Of a stretch of DNA of 17,130 bases, positions 1 to 7,081 are shown one piece after another. The notes below the pieces were generated by a model that saw nothing but the letters and a program-made list of their open reading frames with translations, was not told where the DNA came from and made no database searches. A program made the position numbers and the translations under genes. Position 1 is the first letter of the stretch, and every line of letters starts with the position of its first letter. This stretch comes from an uncultured Bacilli bacterium (GTDB lineage: Bacteria; Bacillota_I; Bacilli_A; RF39; UBA660), in assembly GCA_910587745.1 (NCBI GenBank), contig CAJUNE010000024.1:2327-19456 (forward strand), read 5' to 3'.

Positions 1-1695
1 TGGAATAACTCTTGTTTCAACTTTAATAGTACATCCATCAACTGAGCATGTTCTAGATTCTTCACCATCTTCTGTACATGTTGCTGGTTTTGTAACTTTC
101 CATTCACTCCAATTATGTGTGTGTTCTGGAGTATATGCTCTTTCTTCTGTTTTTGTTTTTTTATCTCCACATGTTCCACAAGTTTGTTCTAATGTTCTTT
201 GTTCTACTTGTGTTCCATCTTCTTTTGTTACTACATGCCAGTCTTCGCTAACTATCCATTCGCCATATTTATGACCTAGTGCTGGTATTTCTCTTGTTGT
301 AACATGCCCACATCTTGAACAATTGCTTGTTTCTAAACCTTTTTCAGTACATGTAGGTGCTTTTGTTTCAATGTATGCTCCCATATTGTGACCTAAAGCT
401 GGTATTTTTTTAGTTTCAGTTTTTATTTTACATCCATCTTCTGTACACGTTCTGGTTTTTTCACCATCTTCTGTACATGTTGCCGCTTTAGTAACTTTCC
501 ATTCGCTCCAATTATGAGTGTGTTCTGATGGTATATATGGTCTAGTTTTTTCGTAACCACATATTCCGCATGTTGATACATATTGGTTTCCTACTAATAC
601 TTCTGGACCAAATTCACAAGATACGCTATTTGTTGTTGTCTTTTTATGGTTACAATTTGTACAAGTTTCTTCTTTAACTATTGTATGAGTTCCATCATTA
701 TTAGAAATTATTTTATTATCAGTTTGCGTATATTTATGAGCTCTTGTTCCCATTAATTTTCCATCTTCAGGACAATAATTAGCTTCTAATTCATCATTTA
801 GTGAAATCCATTCTCCATAATAATGTGTGTGTGTTGGCCTATCAATGTTAGACCCACCACCATTATTGTTGTTATTATTATGATTTGGATTATATGGTTT
901 AGAGAAAGTATATTCACATCCGTCGTTTTCGCATGAATATAATTTTTGGTTTCCTTCTATTTTTCCTCCATCAAATGCATGTTTACCTACAGTGTTTATA
1001 TAATTACAATCTCCACAAGTTTCATATTCAAAAACTGAATCCCAAGTTAAATTTTCATAATTACAATCTTGATTTTCGATAATTCTTGTTTTTGAATGCC
1101 CACAGTTTGTACATTCTCCTGTAATATAAACATTATGAGTTCCATTATTATTAGTTATTATTTCTTTATCTGTAATTATGTAATTATGTATTCTAACTTT
1201 AACTAGTACTCCATCATCTGGACAGTAACTGCCTTCAATTATATCGTTGATTGCTACCCAGTCTCCTAAAGTATGTGTGTGTGCTGGGATTGTTATGATT
1301 GGGTCTGTTTCTGTTGGTTTTGTTGGATCTGTGATAACAGTTCCGGGATTTGTAGTTTGCGTCCCATTATTATTGGTTTCACCTATACCTGGAGTAGAAA
1401 TTGGTTTCTCTGATTCAATAGGGTCTTTAATAACTGGTTTTGTTACTTCTGGAACTTCAATAACTGGATCTGTTACTTCAGGATCAATTATAATTCCTCC
1501 TGGTAATTCAGGTTTATGGCTATGGTTGTTATCAATAATAGTTTGTGAAGAACTTGGCTCACTACTTTGAGTTGGATCTTCTGTTTGATTGTTAATAGAA
1601 CTATTATGAATTCCTAAACCTGCTAAAGCTGTTGTTATGATTAATGCTCCTGCGATTAAACTATTGCGAACGTTAAGTATTTTTTTCTTTTTCAT
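1..1695 (-). CDS. Exported Cys-knuckle repeat surface protein (C-terminus beyond window)
   Basis: The frame runs 565 codons from ATG at 1695 to the left edge without a stop, so the C-terminus is missing. Residues 2-5 are lysines followed by a hydrophobic stretch (about 12-28), which looks like a Sec signal peptide. Residues 38-137 are a Pro/Thr/Glu-rich linker with VTDPV/VTKPV-type repeats. The rest carries about nine paired-cysteine knuckles (CTNCGH 195-200, CGDC 227-230, CENDGC 255-260, CTNCNH 345-350, CGIC 376-379, CTEDGC 417-422, CSRC 459-462, CGTC 506-509, CSVDGC 550-555), with HTH..W and IPALGH motifs between them. Residues 139-204 and 289-354 are copies spaced exactly 150 residues; HTHNWSEWKVTK recurs 133 residues apart. 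IPALGH/CTxxG repeats are known from large surface proteins of gut Firmicutes. A cell-wall anchor beyond the edge, and an adhesive or metal-binding role, are inference. The ribosome binding site at 1705-1714 and a strong promoter support this start. Confidence 0.88.
   Translation of the reverse strand, partial: MKKKKILNVRNSLIAGALIITTALAGLGIHNSSINNQTEDPTQSSEPSSSQTIIDNNHSHKPELPGGIIIDPEVTDPVIEVPEVTKPVIKDPIESEKPISTPGIGETNNNGTQTTNPGTVITDPTKPTETDPIITIPAHTHTLGDWVAINDIIEGSYCPDDGVLVKVRIHNYIITDKEIITNNNGTHNVYITGECTNCGHSKTRIIENQDCNYENLTWDSVFEYETCGDCNYINTVGKHAFDGGKIEGNQKLYSCENDGCEYTFSKPYNPNHNNNNNNGGGSNIDRPTHTHYYGEWISLNDELEANYCPEDGKLMGTRAHKYTQTDNKIISNNDGTHTIVKEETCTNCNHKKTTTNSVSCEFGPEVLVGNQYVSTCGICGYEKTRPYIPSEHTHNWSEWKVTKAATCTEDGEKTRTCTEDGCKIKTETKKIPALGHNMGAYIETKAPTCTEKGLETSNCSRCGHVTTREIPALGHKYGEWIVSEDWHVVTKEDGTQVEQRTLEQTCGTCGDKKTKTEERAYTPEHTHNWSEWKVTKPATCTEDGEESRTCSVDGCTIKVETRVIP
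31..127 (-). repeat. Copy 2 of a 97-bp in-frame repeat
   Basis: This matches 430..526 at 84 of 97 positions in my hand alignment. Both copies are in the same reading frame and encode EHTHNWSEWKVTK followed by an ATCTEDGE-type knuckle. The offset is 399 bp, exactly 133 codons, consistent with internal duplication inside the surface protein gene. Confidence 0.85.
430..526 (-). repeat. Copy 1 of a 97-bp in-frame repeat
   Basis: Partner of 31..127. It encodes HTHNWSEWKVTKAATC and the following CTEDGC knuckle. The differences between the copies are mostly single substitutions, with no indel. Confidence 0.85.
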
Positions 1696-1731
1696 CTAAT
1701 TCAACCTCTTTCCTTCGCTTGTCGGTGAACT

Positions 1732-1759
1732 ATTATAACACATTTTTTTGTTTTGTCAA
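1732..1759 (-). promoter_or_regulatory. Extended -10 promoter of the surface protein gene
   Basis: On the minus strand TTGACA (1759-1754) is followed after 16 bp by TATAAT (1737-1732), with TG one base upstream of the -10 (TGTTATAAT, extended -10). The untranslated leader to the ATG at 1695 is about 30 nt and holds AGGAAAGAGG at 1714-1705 as the ribosome binding site. Both hexamers are perfect consensus, so strong vegetative-sigma expression is expected. Confidence 0.85.
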
Positions 1760-1876
1760 GTCCTGTCGAACTTTTTTTAATTTTTGAGGCTTTTTCCCTA
1801 AAAAACATGCTATTATATTAACATAAAACTTATCTTTTTTTAACCTTTTTTTATTAATTTTCTTAAAAATAATCAC

Positions 1877-1912
1877 AAAAAAACTCATTTCTTTAATTTT
1901 GAAATGAGTTTT
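1877..1912 (-). terminator. Rho-independent terminator after the recD2 operon
   Basis: A perfect 12-bp inverted repeat (1880-1891 with 1901-1912, arms AAACTCATTTC/GAAATGAGTTT plus one pair) encloses a 9-nt loop. On the minus strand it ends in a T run (1883-1877). It starts 17 nt after the stop of the 51-residue gene. The flanking T-rich sequence on the plus strand is weaker. Confidence 0.85.
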
Positions 1913-1928
1913 ATGTTATTTTTTATAT

Positions 1929-2084
1929 TTATTTCATTGAATTTAGCTTATTGTTTGCCATATTTATAGCATTATTTACTAATTTCGTAGCATTTTTCTT
2001 TGTTTGCTTGTTATTTAAAGCATAAGCCATCATACCAGCACCAACTGCCATGGCTGCTATGCTTCCTACCATCATTTTTTTCAT
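1929..2084 (-). CDS. 51-residue single-pass membrane peptide
   Basis: ATG at 2084 opens a 51-codon frame ending in TAA at 1931-1929. AGAGGTGGG at 2098-2090 is a good ribosome binding site 5 nt before the ATG. The product begins MKKMMVGS, continues with a small-residue-rich hydrophobic segment (about residues 4-22, Gly/Ala/Met rich with GxG spacing), then has a Lys/Asn-rich tail ending NKLNSMK. That layout suggests a one-helix membrane peptide with a cytoplasmic or amphipathic tail, loosely like YtxH-type small proteins; I cannot assign a family. It follows recD2 by 24 nt and precedes the terminator, so it is the last gene of that operon. An uncleaved or poorly processed signal peptide is an alternative reading. 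Confidence 0.8.
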   Translation of the reverse strand: MKKMMVGSIAAMAVGAGMMAYALNNKQTKKNATKLVNNAINMANNKLNSMK

Positions 2085-2108
2085 TGTTTCCCACCTCTGA
2101 TATTATTA

Positions 2109-4307
2109 TTAACAATTATCGAGGAATTTATGCATTAATTTGGCTTTTAATGCTGTTTTTCTCGTACTCGCATAATCATTATGAACTGCCATCATAAATG
2201 AATTAGCTTCCCCTATTATAATAAGGCTTTTTTTGGCACGAGATACTCCTGTATATATTAATTTATTATAGAGCATTTTATAATAGTTTCTAGAAATTGG
2301 TAGTATAACATGGGAAAATTCACTTCCTTGGCTTTTATGAATCGTTATTGCATATGCATGCTTTACTTGATACATATCTTCTTTGGTATATTCTACTTTA
2401 TTTCCTTCAAAATCTATAATTAATGTATCTTTTTTGCCTACTTTTTTTATTTCTTTAATAAACCCTATATCACCATTAAATACATTGCAATCAGGGTTAT
2501 TTTGGAGTTGCAAAACTTTATCATTTTCACGGTAAGTTACTTCACCTATTTTTAATTCTTCTTTTTTAGAGCTAGAAGGATTAAATAATTCTTGTAATAC
2601 TAAATTTAAATTATCAATTCCATTTTCTCCTTTATACATGGGTGCTAATATTTGGATATCATTTTCATTAAGCCCTTTTTCTTTACTCATTAAACATATT
2701 TTTCTTATCATTTCTTTAATATGAATGGATTCAGTATTTAAAAAATTATAATCATCTTTTCTAATCGTAAATTCTTCTGATAAATCTTTATTCTTTATTT
2801 CTAAAGCGAGATATGGTATATAAGAATTGTCACTTTGACGATATATTTTTTCTAAGGGACAGAAAGTAAATAAGTCACTTTCAATTAAATCATTTAATAT
2901 TAATCCTGGTCCGACTGATGGAAGTTGAAATACGTCACCAACCATTATTAACATAACATTGCTTTTTATACCTTTTAATAATGCATTGAATAGATTTACA
3001 TCAATCATACTCATCTCATCAACTATTATTAGATTTTCGCTAGATTTATGAAATTCATTAACCCCAAAATTATTTGTATCTTTATTCCATTTTAAATATC
3101 TATGAATAGTCATTGCTGGTAATCCTGTAGACATTGACATTTTTTTACTTGCTCTTCCTGTTGGGGCTAAAAGCGCTATATTACTAATTACTTCCATTGG
3201 GCTGAAATTATGCATCTTTACGTATAACTTGACTATAGCATTAATAATAGTTGTTTTTCCTGTTCCAGGACCACCTGATATGATTGTTACTTTATTTTCT
3301 AAAGATTTTCTAATAGCATTTTTTTGATCTTCATTATACTCTACACCTGCTTCTTTTTCTAAAATCTCTATTTCTGTATCAAAATCATATATTGGCGTGG
3401 AATTATTACTATTTAGATTATATAAATTATCTACGATATCTTTTTCTGCTTCATAAAAATCAGTTAAATAATATAAATTTTTTTCTATCACAATTTTATT
3501 TTCTTCTTCGAGAGTGTTTATTGCTTCTTCAAATGCTATATCATCTAAAATAAGCTCGAATTCCTTTTTTAAAGCATCTTTTATTTCCTCTTCATAGTAA
3601 AATGTGTCGCCATTGTTAAAACTTAATCTTTTCATAGATTCTACTATACATGCCTTGATTCTAACTTCATCATAAGCATCATGCTTATTCTGATATATAG
3701 CATCTATTTTATTGAAATCTAATATCTCTGTTAATATATAGAGATTAGACTCAATTATGTATTTAGTAGATGCTTGATATTTTTTGTATATTTTTGTTGC
3801 TTCGCCTATAGAAAAACCTAGTTCTTTTAACTTAACTAACGAATCATCGGCATCTGAATATTCTAAAAGTGAGTTTTTAATGCTCTCTATCTTGGCTTCA
3901 TTTAAACCAGAAATGTTTTTTAATACACTGCTATCTTCTTTGATCTTCTTAATAGCATCTAATCCTAAATATTCTACTATTTTTTTAGCGCTTTTCTCTC
4001 CACAGCCTTTAACTAGTGAACTTGATAAAAACTCAATAAGTGCATCTTCTGTAGTTAATTCTTCTTTTTTATACGAATCTACCTTATATTGAAAGCCATA
4101 TCTCTCATGTTTAGCAGTATTTCCATATAAATAAAATGTTTCTTCTGTATTAATATCTAAAAATACACCTGTAATCGTAATTGTTTTGTTAATATACTCA
4201 TCCATTTTTTTATCATTTGATTCTTTAACACGAAAAACAGCTACTACATAGCCGTTATCTTTATTTTGATAAATTATATTACGTACTTTTCCTTTGATGT
4301 AATTCAT
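2109..4307 (-). CDS. recD2: RecD2-type ATP-dependent 5'-3' DNA helicase
   Basis: This 732-residue superfamily 1B helicase acts in DNA repair and recombination in bacteria that lack RecBC, as known for the RecD2 (YrrC) family. The N-terminal part has an OB-like start and a helix-hairpin-helix region (about 85-180, with LVKGCGEKSAKKI). The motor follows: Walker A GGPGTGKTT at 345-353, motif Ia/Ib around APTGR (381-385), Walker B VDEMSM at 429-434, motif III VGDVFQLPSVGPG from 457, motif V AITIHKSQGSEF at 653-664 and motif VI YTGVSRAKK at 685-693. The length fits the RecD2 subfamily and exceeds classical RecD. AAAGGAG lies about 5 nt before the ATG. It follows the 256-residue gene by 10 nt, so the two are probably co-transcribed and translationally coupled. 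Confidence 0.95.
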   Translation of the reverse strand: MNYIKGKVRNIIYQNKDNGYVVAVFRVKESNDKKMDEYINKTITITGVFLDINTEETFYLYGNTAKHERYGFQYKVDSYKKEELTTEDALIEFLSSSLVKGCGEKSAKKIVEYLGLDAIKKIKEDSSVLKNISGLNEAKIESIKNSLLEYSDADDSLVKLKELGFSIGEATKIYKKYQASTKYIIESNLYILTEILDFNKIDAIYQNKHDAYDEVRIKACIVESMKRLSFNNGDTFYYEEEIKDALKKEFELILDDIAFEEAINTLEEENKIVIEKNLYYLTDFYEAEKDIVDNLYNLNSNNSTPIYDFDTEIEILEKEAGVEYNEDQKNAIRKSLENKVTIISGGPGTGKTTIINAIVKLYVKMHNFSPMEVISNIALLAPTGRASKKMSMSTGLPAMTIHRYLKWNKDTNNFGVNEFHKSSENLIIVDEMSMIDVNLFNALLKGIKSNVMLIMVGDVFQLPSVGPGLILNDLIESDLFTFCPLEKIYRQSDNSYIPYLALEIKNKDLSEEFTIRKDDYNFLNTESIHIKEMIRKICLMSKEKGLNENDIQILAPMYKGENGIDNLNLVLQELFNPSSSKKEELKIGEVTYRENDKVLQLQNNPDCNVFNGDIGFIKEIKKVGKKDTLIIDFEGNKVEYTKEDMYQVKHAYAITIHKSQGSEFSHVILPISRNYYKMLYNKLIYTGVSRAKKSLIIIGEANSFMMAVHNDYASTRKTALKAKLMHKFLDNC

Positions 4308-4317
4308 TTTTACTCCT

Positions 4318-5088
4318 TTATCTTTTTGGACCTTCTTCTTTACTTCTGCGATATGCCTCTAGATCTATGATTTTTTGACTGCTGCTTGGAGTAAACATAC
4401 TTGCTTCTTCAAACAGTGAATTTACTTGATATGAGCTTTGTCTGAAGAGTTCTTCTGCTATTTGTGCTTCTTCTTGTGCTATTGATTCTTCACCTCTTCT
4501 AGAAGCTTCTGGTGATACATATATGTATCTAAAGTTCATAAAATTTGGGTCATAAATCGCATCTTCACTATCGATGTATGATAAGTCTACCATCCCGTCT
4601 TCATTGAATTGAATTTCACCAAAATTGCCATCTGACGTTATAAAATGAGTTTTTTCTTTATTTAAATAAAATCTTGTATCATTACATACAATATATACAC
4701 GACCATATTCATCGTTTTTATATATTGCTCTCATAAAATTCATTTTGATAATATTAGCACATGAAATTATTTCTTCTATTACAGAAAAGAATTCTCTTTT
4801 TAAACTAAATGCTCTTTTTTCCCCTCTAGGTTTCTTATTAAAGGCTTCAATAATTGCTGCCCCTCTTATTCCTTCACCAATTATTGGAACTGCGTTGGGT
4901 AAATTTATGATTTTGCTCCCTGTTCCTTTATTTTCCTTAATTATGGTTTTTACTGTTTTAGTTTCTCCATAGTTTAATCTTGTTGTTTCTGTTTGTAATG
5001 TAGCTACTACTATTTCTCCTGGTTTTAATTTTTCGCTAGCGCTTATTAAAGTACTTATATCAGCAGACGTTACTACTTCTTTATCCAT
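4318..5088 (-). CDS. Unrecognised 256-residue protein between mtaB and recD2
   Basis: I do not recognise this protein. It has no signal peptide or clear membrane segment, so it is probably cytoplasmic. Residues 1-75 are mixed polar/hydrophobic with a Thr-rich stretch (VVATLQTETTRLNYGETKTV). A Gly-rich loop NAVPIIGEGIRGAA lies near 65-78. Residues 100-195 look like an alpha/beta domain with IYIVCNDTRFYL-like strands, and the C-terminal 60 residues are Glu/Ser/Gln-rich and probably flexible, ending in DLEAYRRSKEEGPKR. AAAGGTG precedes the ATG at 5088. It starts 19 nt after the mtaB stop and ends 10 nt before recD2, so it belongs to the same transcript. That position gives no secure clue to function. 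Confidence 0.88.
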   Translation of the reverse strand: MDKEVVTSADISTLISASEKLKPGEIVVATLQTETTRLNYGETKTVKTIIKENKGTGSKIINLPNAVPIIGEGIRGAAIIEAFNKKPRGEKRAFSLKREFFSVIEEIISCANIIKMNFMRAIYKNDEYGRVYIVCNDTRFYLNKEKTHFITSDGNFGEIQFNEDGMVDLSYIDSEDAIYDPNFMNFRYIYVSPEASRRGEESIAQEEAQIAEELFRQSSYQVNSLFEEASMFTPSSSQKIIDLEAYRRSKEEGPKR

Positions 5089-5107
5089 ATGCTTTCACCT
5101 TTCTTTA

Positions 5108-6400
5108 TTATATAATTATTTTATTATTACTGCAAGATATTATAGTACCATATAAATTATTATTTAACTCTTTATCTATTTTTACTAAATAAGCGCTGTT
5201 TAACTTATAATCACCTTTAATATATACCTTTAAATAATTTGATGTATGCCCTATTATATATTCCCCAACTTGTTCTTCAGTTATTATTTCTAAAGATTCA
5301 CCAATAAATCTTTTGTTATACTCTTGTTCTAATTCATTGCTTAAATTTAATAATTTTTTTGCTCTGTCTTTTTTTATATTTGAATTAATTTGTGGCATGG
5401 CAGCCGAGGCTGTTCCTGCTCTCACTGAATATGGAAAAACATGAATTTTACTAAATTTAATTTTTTTACAAAAATCTAAATATTCTAAAAAGTCTTCTTC
5501 AGTTTCATAAGGGTGGCCTACTATACAATCGGTTGTAATTGATATATCAGGACGAATTTTTCTTATTTCAGTTATTTTATTGTAAAAATAGTCTTTATTA
5601 TACTTTCGGTTCATTCTTTTTAATACATTTTCACTTCCACTTTGAAGAGGAATGTGTAAATGATTACATATTTTAGGTGTATCTTTTAAAGTATTTAAAA
5701 ATTTTTCATCTAATTCTGTTATTTCAATGCTTGATATTCTTATTCGTTCTAAATCTGGTATTTTGGCTAAATCTTTTAATAAATCACTTAAATCTTTTCC
5801 ACTATCATTGTATGAACCAGTATGGATTCCAGTTAAAACTATTTCTTTATGCCCGTTTTTTACTAGTTCTATTGCTTCTTCAATTGTTCTTTCATAATTT
5901 TTAGAACGAATACTTCCTCTTGTATATGGAATTATGCAATAAGAACAAAAATTGTTACATCCATCTTGAATTTTTATAAAAGCCCTTGTGTGGGTTGTAA
6001 ATTTGCTTACTTTCATATTTTCAAAGTCTAATTCACGTTCTTTGGTTATGTATTGATATTTCTCTTTTGTAGTTAGATAATTTTTAATTAATGATACTAT
6101 TTTACTTTTTTCACGATTTCCTATTAATATATCTATATTTAAATCTTTGTATTTACTATTATCATTTTGTACTGAACAGCCACATACTATTAAAATACTA
6201 CTTGGATTCTCTCTTTTTACTCGTCTAACTATTTTTAAAGATTTGCTGTCAGCCATATTAGTAACACTGCATGTATTAATAATTATTATATCCGGTTTTT
6301 CTTCATTATAAAAATAGCCAGAATTTAATAGTTCTTCTAGCATATATTCACTTTCATAAGTATTTACTTTACATCCTAAAGTAATTATTTTAAATGTCAT
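5108..6400 (-). CDS. mtaB: tRNA t6A37 methylthiotransferase MtaB
   Basis: MtaB is a radical-SAM enzyme that converts t6A37 to ms2t6A37 in tRNAs decoding ANN codons, using two iron-sulfur clusters. The N-terminal UPF0004 domain supplies cluster cysteines in LGCKVN (C10), INTCSVT (C44) and VCGCSVQ (C75, with an extra C73). The radical-SAM motif CNNFCSYC places C146, C150 and C153. The C-terminal 65 residues fit a TRAM-type RNA-binding domain. The LGCKVN...NTCSVT signature and the length of 430 residues favour MtaB over MiaB (LGCQMN) and RimO. AGGGGG lies upstream of the ATG. The gene starts 17 nt after the preceding 192-codon gene. In B. subtilis the orthologue yqeV lies downstream of the dnaK operon, matching this neighbourhood. 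Confidence 0.95.
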   Translation of the reverse strand: MTFKIITLGCKVNTYESEYMLEELLNSGYFYNEEKPDIIIINTCSVTNMADSKSLKIVRRVKRENPSSILIVCGCSVQNDNSKYKDLNIDILIGNREKSKIVSLIKNYLTTKEKYQYITKERELDFENMKVSKFTTHTRAFIKIQDGCNNFCSYCIIPYTRGSIRSKNYERTIEEAIELVKNGHKEIVLTGIHTGSYNDSGKDLSDLLKDLAKIPDLERIRISSIEITELDEKFLNTLKDTPKICNHLHIPLQSGSENVLKRMNRKYNKDYFYNKITEIRKIRPDISITTDCIVGHPYETEEDFLEYLDFCKKIKFSKIHVFPYSVRAGTASAAMPQINSNIKKDRAKKLLNLSNELEQEYNKRFIGESLEIITEEQVGEYIIGHTSNYLKVYIKGDYKLNSAYLVKIDKELNNNLYGTIISCSNNKIII

Positions 6401-6417
6401 ATAAGCCCCCTATAAAT

Positions 6418-6996
6418 CTAATTTAATAAATGTTGTAATTCTTTTAAAGCAGCTAAAAAAGCTTCTTCTTTTTCGTATGATATTACTGATACTTTTATTT
6501 CAGGTTTTAAGCTGATCTCTTTGTTTACTAAATTGTTTAAGTCTACCTTTTTTACTGTTAAATCTTCGGCAATGCTTTCTTCTTCACTATAATTTATTGC
6601 CCATTCATTAGTTCTTTCTAATAATTCGTCATAACTTATTATGGCTTTTTCTTCTTGCTCTTCTTCATATCTGTTTAAATTAATATTGTTTGGTTCAGCT
6701 TGTTCTAAAGCTGCAGCAATTTCTAGCAAGTCATTCGCTTCTTTTAAAATTTCTTGATCATTATTTTTATTTTGTTCTATTTTTTTTGCTTCAATGTTAT
6801 TGATAGAAATAGGTACATTATTATTTTCAGATATATTAATATTTTTTTCTTCTATTTCTTCATTGTATTTATTTTCTAAAATGAAATGAATTAACGTTAC
6901 TATTAAAAGCATTAGTGCTACTACTGCAAAGAAAAAAACTATATCAACTAATGATAATGTTTTTATAAAACTTACTATGTCATTAATTATTTGCAT
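6418..6996 (-). CDS. One-helix membrane protein with acidic cytoplasmic tail, unknown
   Basis: This 192-residue protein has one strongly hydrophobic segment at about residues 18-41 (VDIVFFFAVVALMLLIVTLI), preceded by an amphipathic start. A long Glu/Asn/Lys-rich region follows, probably partly coiled coil (about 43-120). Two related motifs occur in the tail, ISYDELLERT near 119-128 and VISYEKEEAFLAALKELQ near the C-terminus. The positive-inside pattern is weak, but the charged tail is most easily placed in the cytoplasm. I know no family for it. GTGGTG precedes the ATG at 6996, and it ends in TAG, the only non-TAA stop seen here. It heads the mtaB-recD2 operon and may act as a scaffold or adaptor, which is speculation. 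Confidence 0.82.
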   Translation of the reverse strand: MQIINDIVSFIKTLSLVDIVFFFAVVALMLLIVTLIHFILENKYNEEIEEKNINISENNNVPISINNIEAKKIEQNKNNDQEILKEANDLLEIAAALEQAEPNNINLNRYEEEQEEKAIISYDELLERTNEWAINYSEEESIAEDLTVKKVDLNNLVNKEISLKPEIKVSVISYEKEEAFLAALKELQHLLN

Positions 6997-7015
6997 AATA
7001 TCACCACTTAGGTTT

Positions 7016-7044
7016 ATTTTATCAAAAAAAAAGCCTATTGAAAA
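7016..7044 (-). promoter_or_regulatory. Possible weak promoter for the mtaB-recD2 operon
   Basis: TTTTCA (7044-7039, 4 of 6 matches to TTGACA) and TAAAAT (7021-7016, 5 of 6 to TATAAT) are separated by 17 bp on the minus strand. They overlap the terminator of the upstream gene and lie about 20 nt before the start at 6996. The alternative is that the operon is fed by readthrough. Confidence 0.3.
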
Positions 7045-7049
7045 GGCTT
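7024..7049 (-). terminator. Rho-independent terminator after the 414-residue protein gene
   Basis: On the minus strand AAGCCT (7049-7044) and AGGCTT (7036-7031) pair around a 7-nt loop and are followed by a run of nine T (7032-7024). It lies 33 nt after the stop at 7082. Confidence 0.85.
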
Positions 7050-7081
7050 AATCTTATGTTTACAAACTTTTAACATATTCT

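Noticed and set aside
1..1230. Short recurring blocks that could suggest a CRISPR or DNA satellite array
   Set aside because: The repeats are coding, in frame, diverged and irregularly spaced at DNA level. They represent protein domain duplication.
1247..1570. 107-codon plus-strand open frame
   Set aside because: It lies wholly inside the surface protein gene on the other strand. Its Val/Gly/Ser-rich product is the antisense of the Pro/Thr-rich linker, and it has no ribosome binding site.
1768..1806. Possible hairpin with A/T-rich arms (TTTTTGAGG and CCCTAAAAA)
   Set aside because: The pairing breaks in the middle of the arms, leaving only a short GC core, and no terminator or riboswitch pattern is apparent.
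1812..1817. A second TATAAT upstream of the surface protein gene on the minus strand
   Set aside because: No acceptable -35 lies 16-18 bp upstream, and a full consensus promoter is found closer to the gene.
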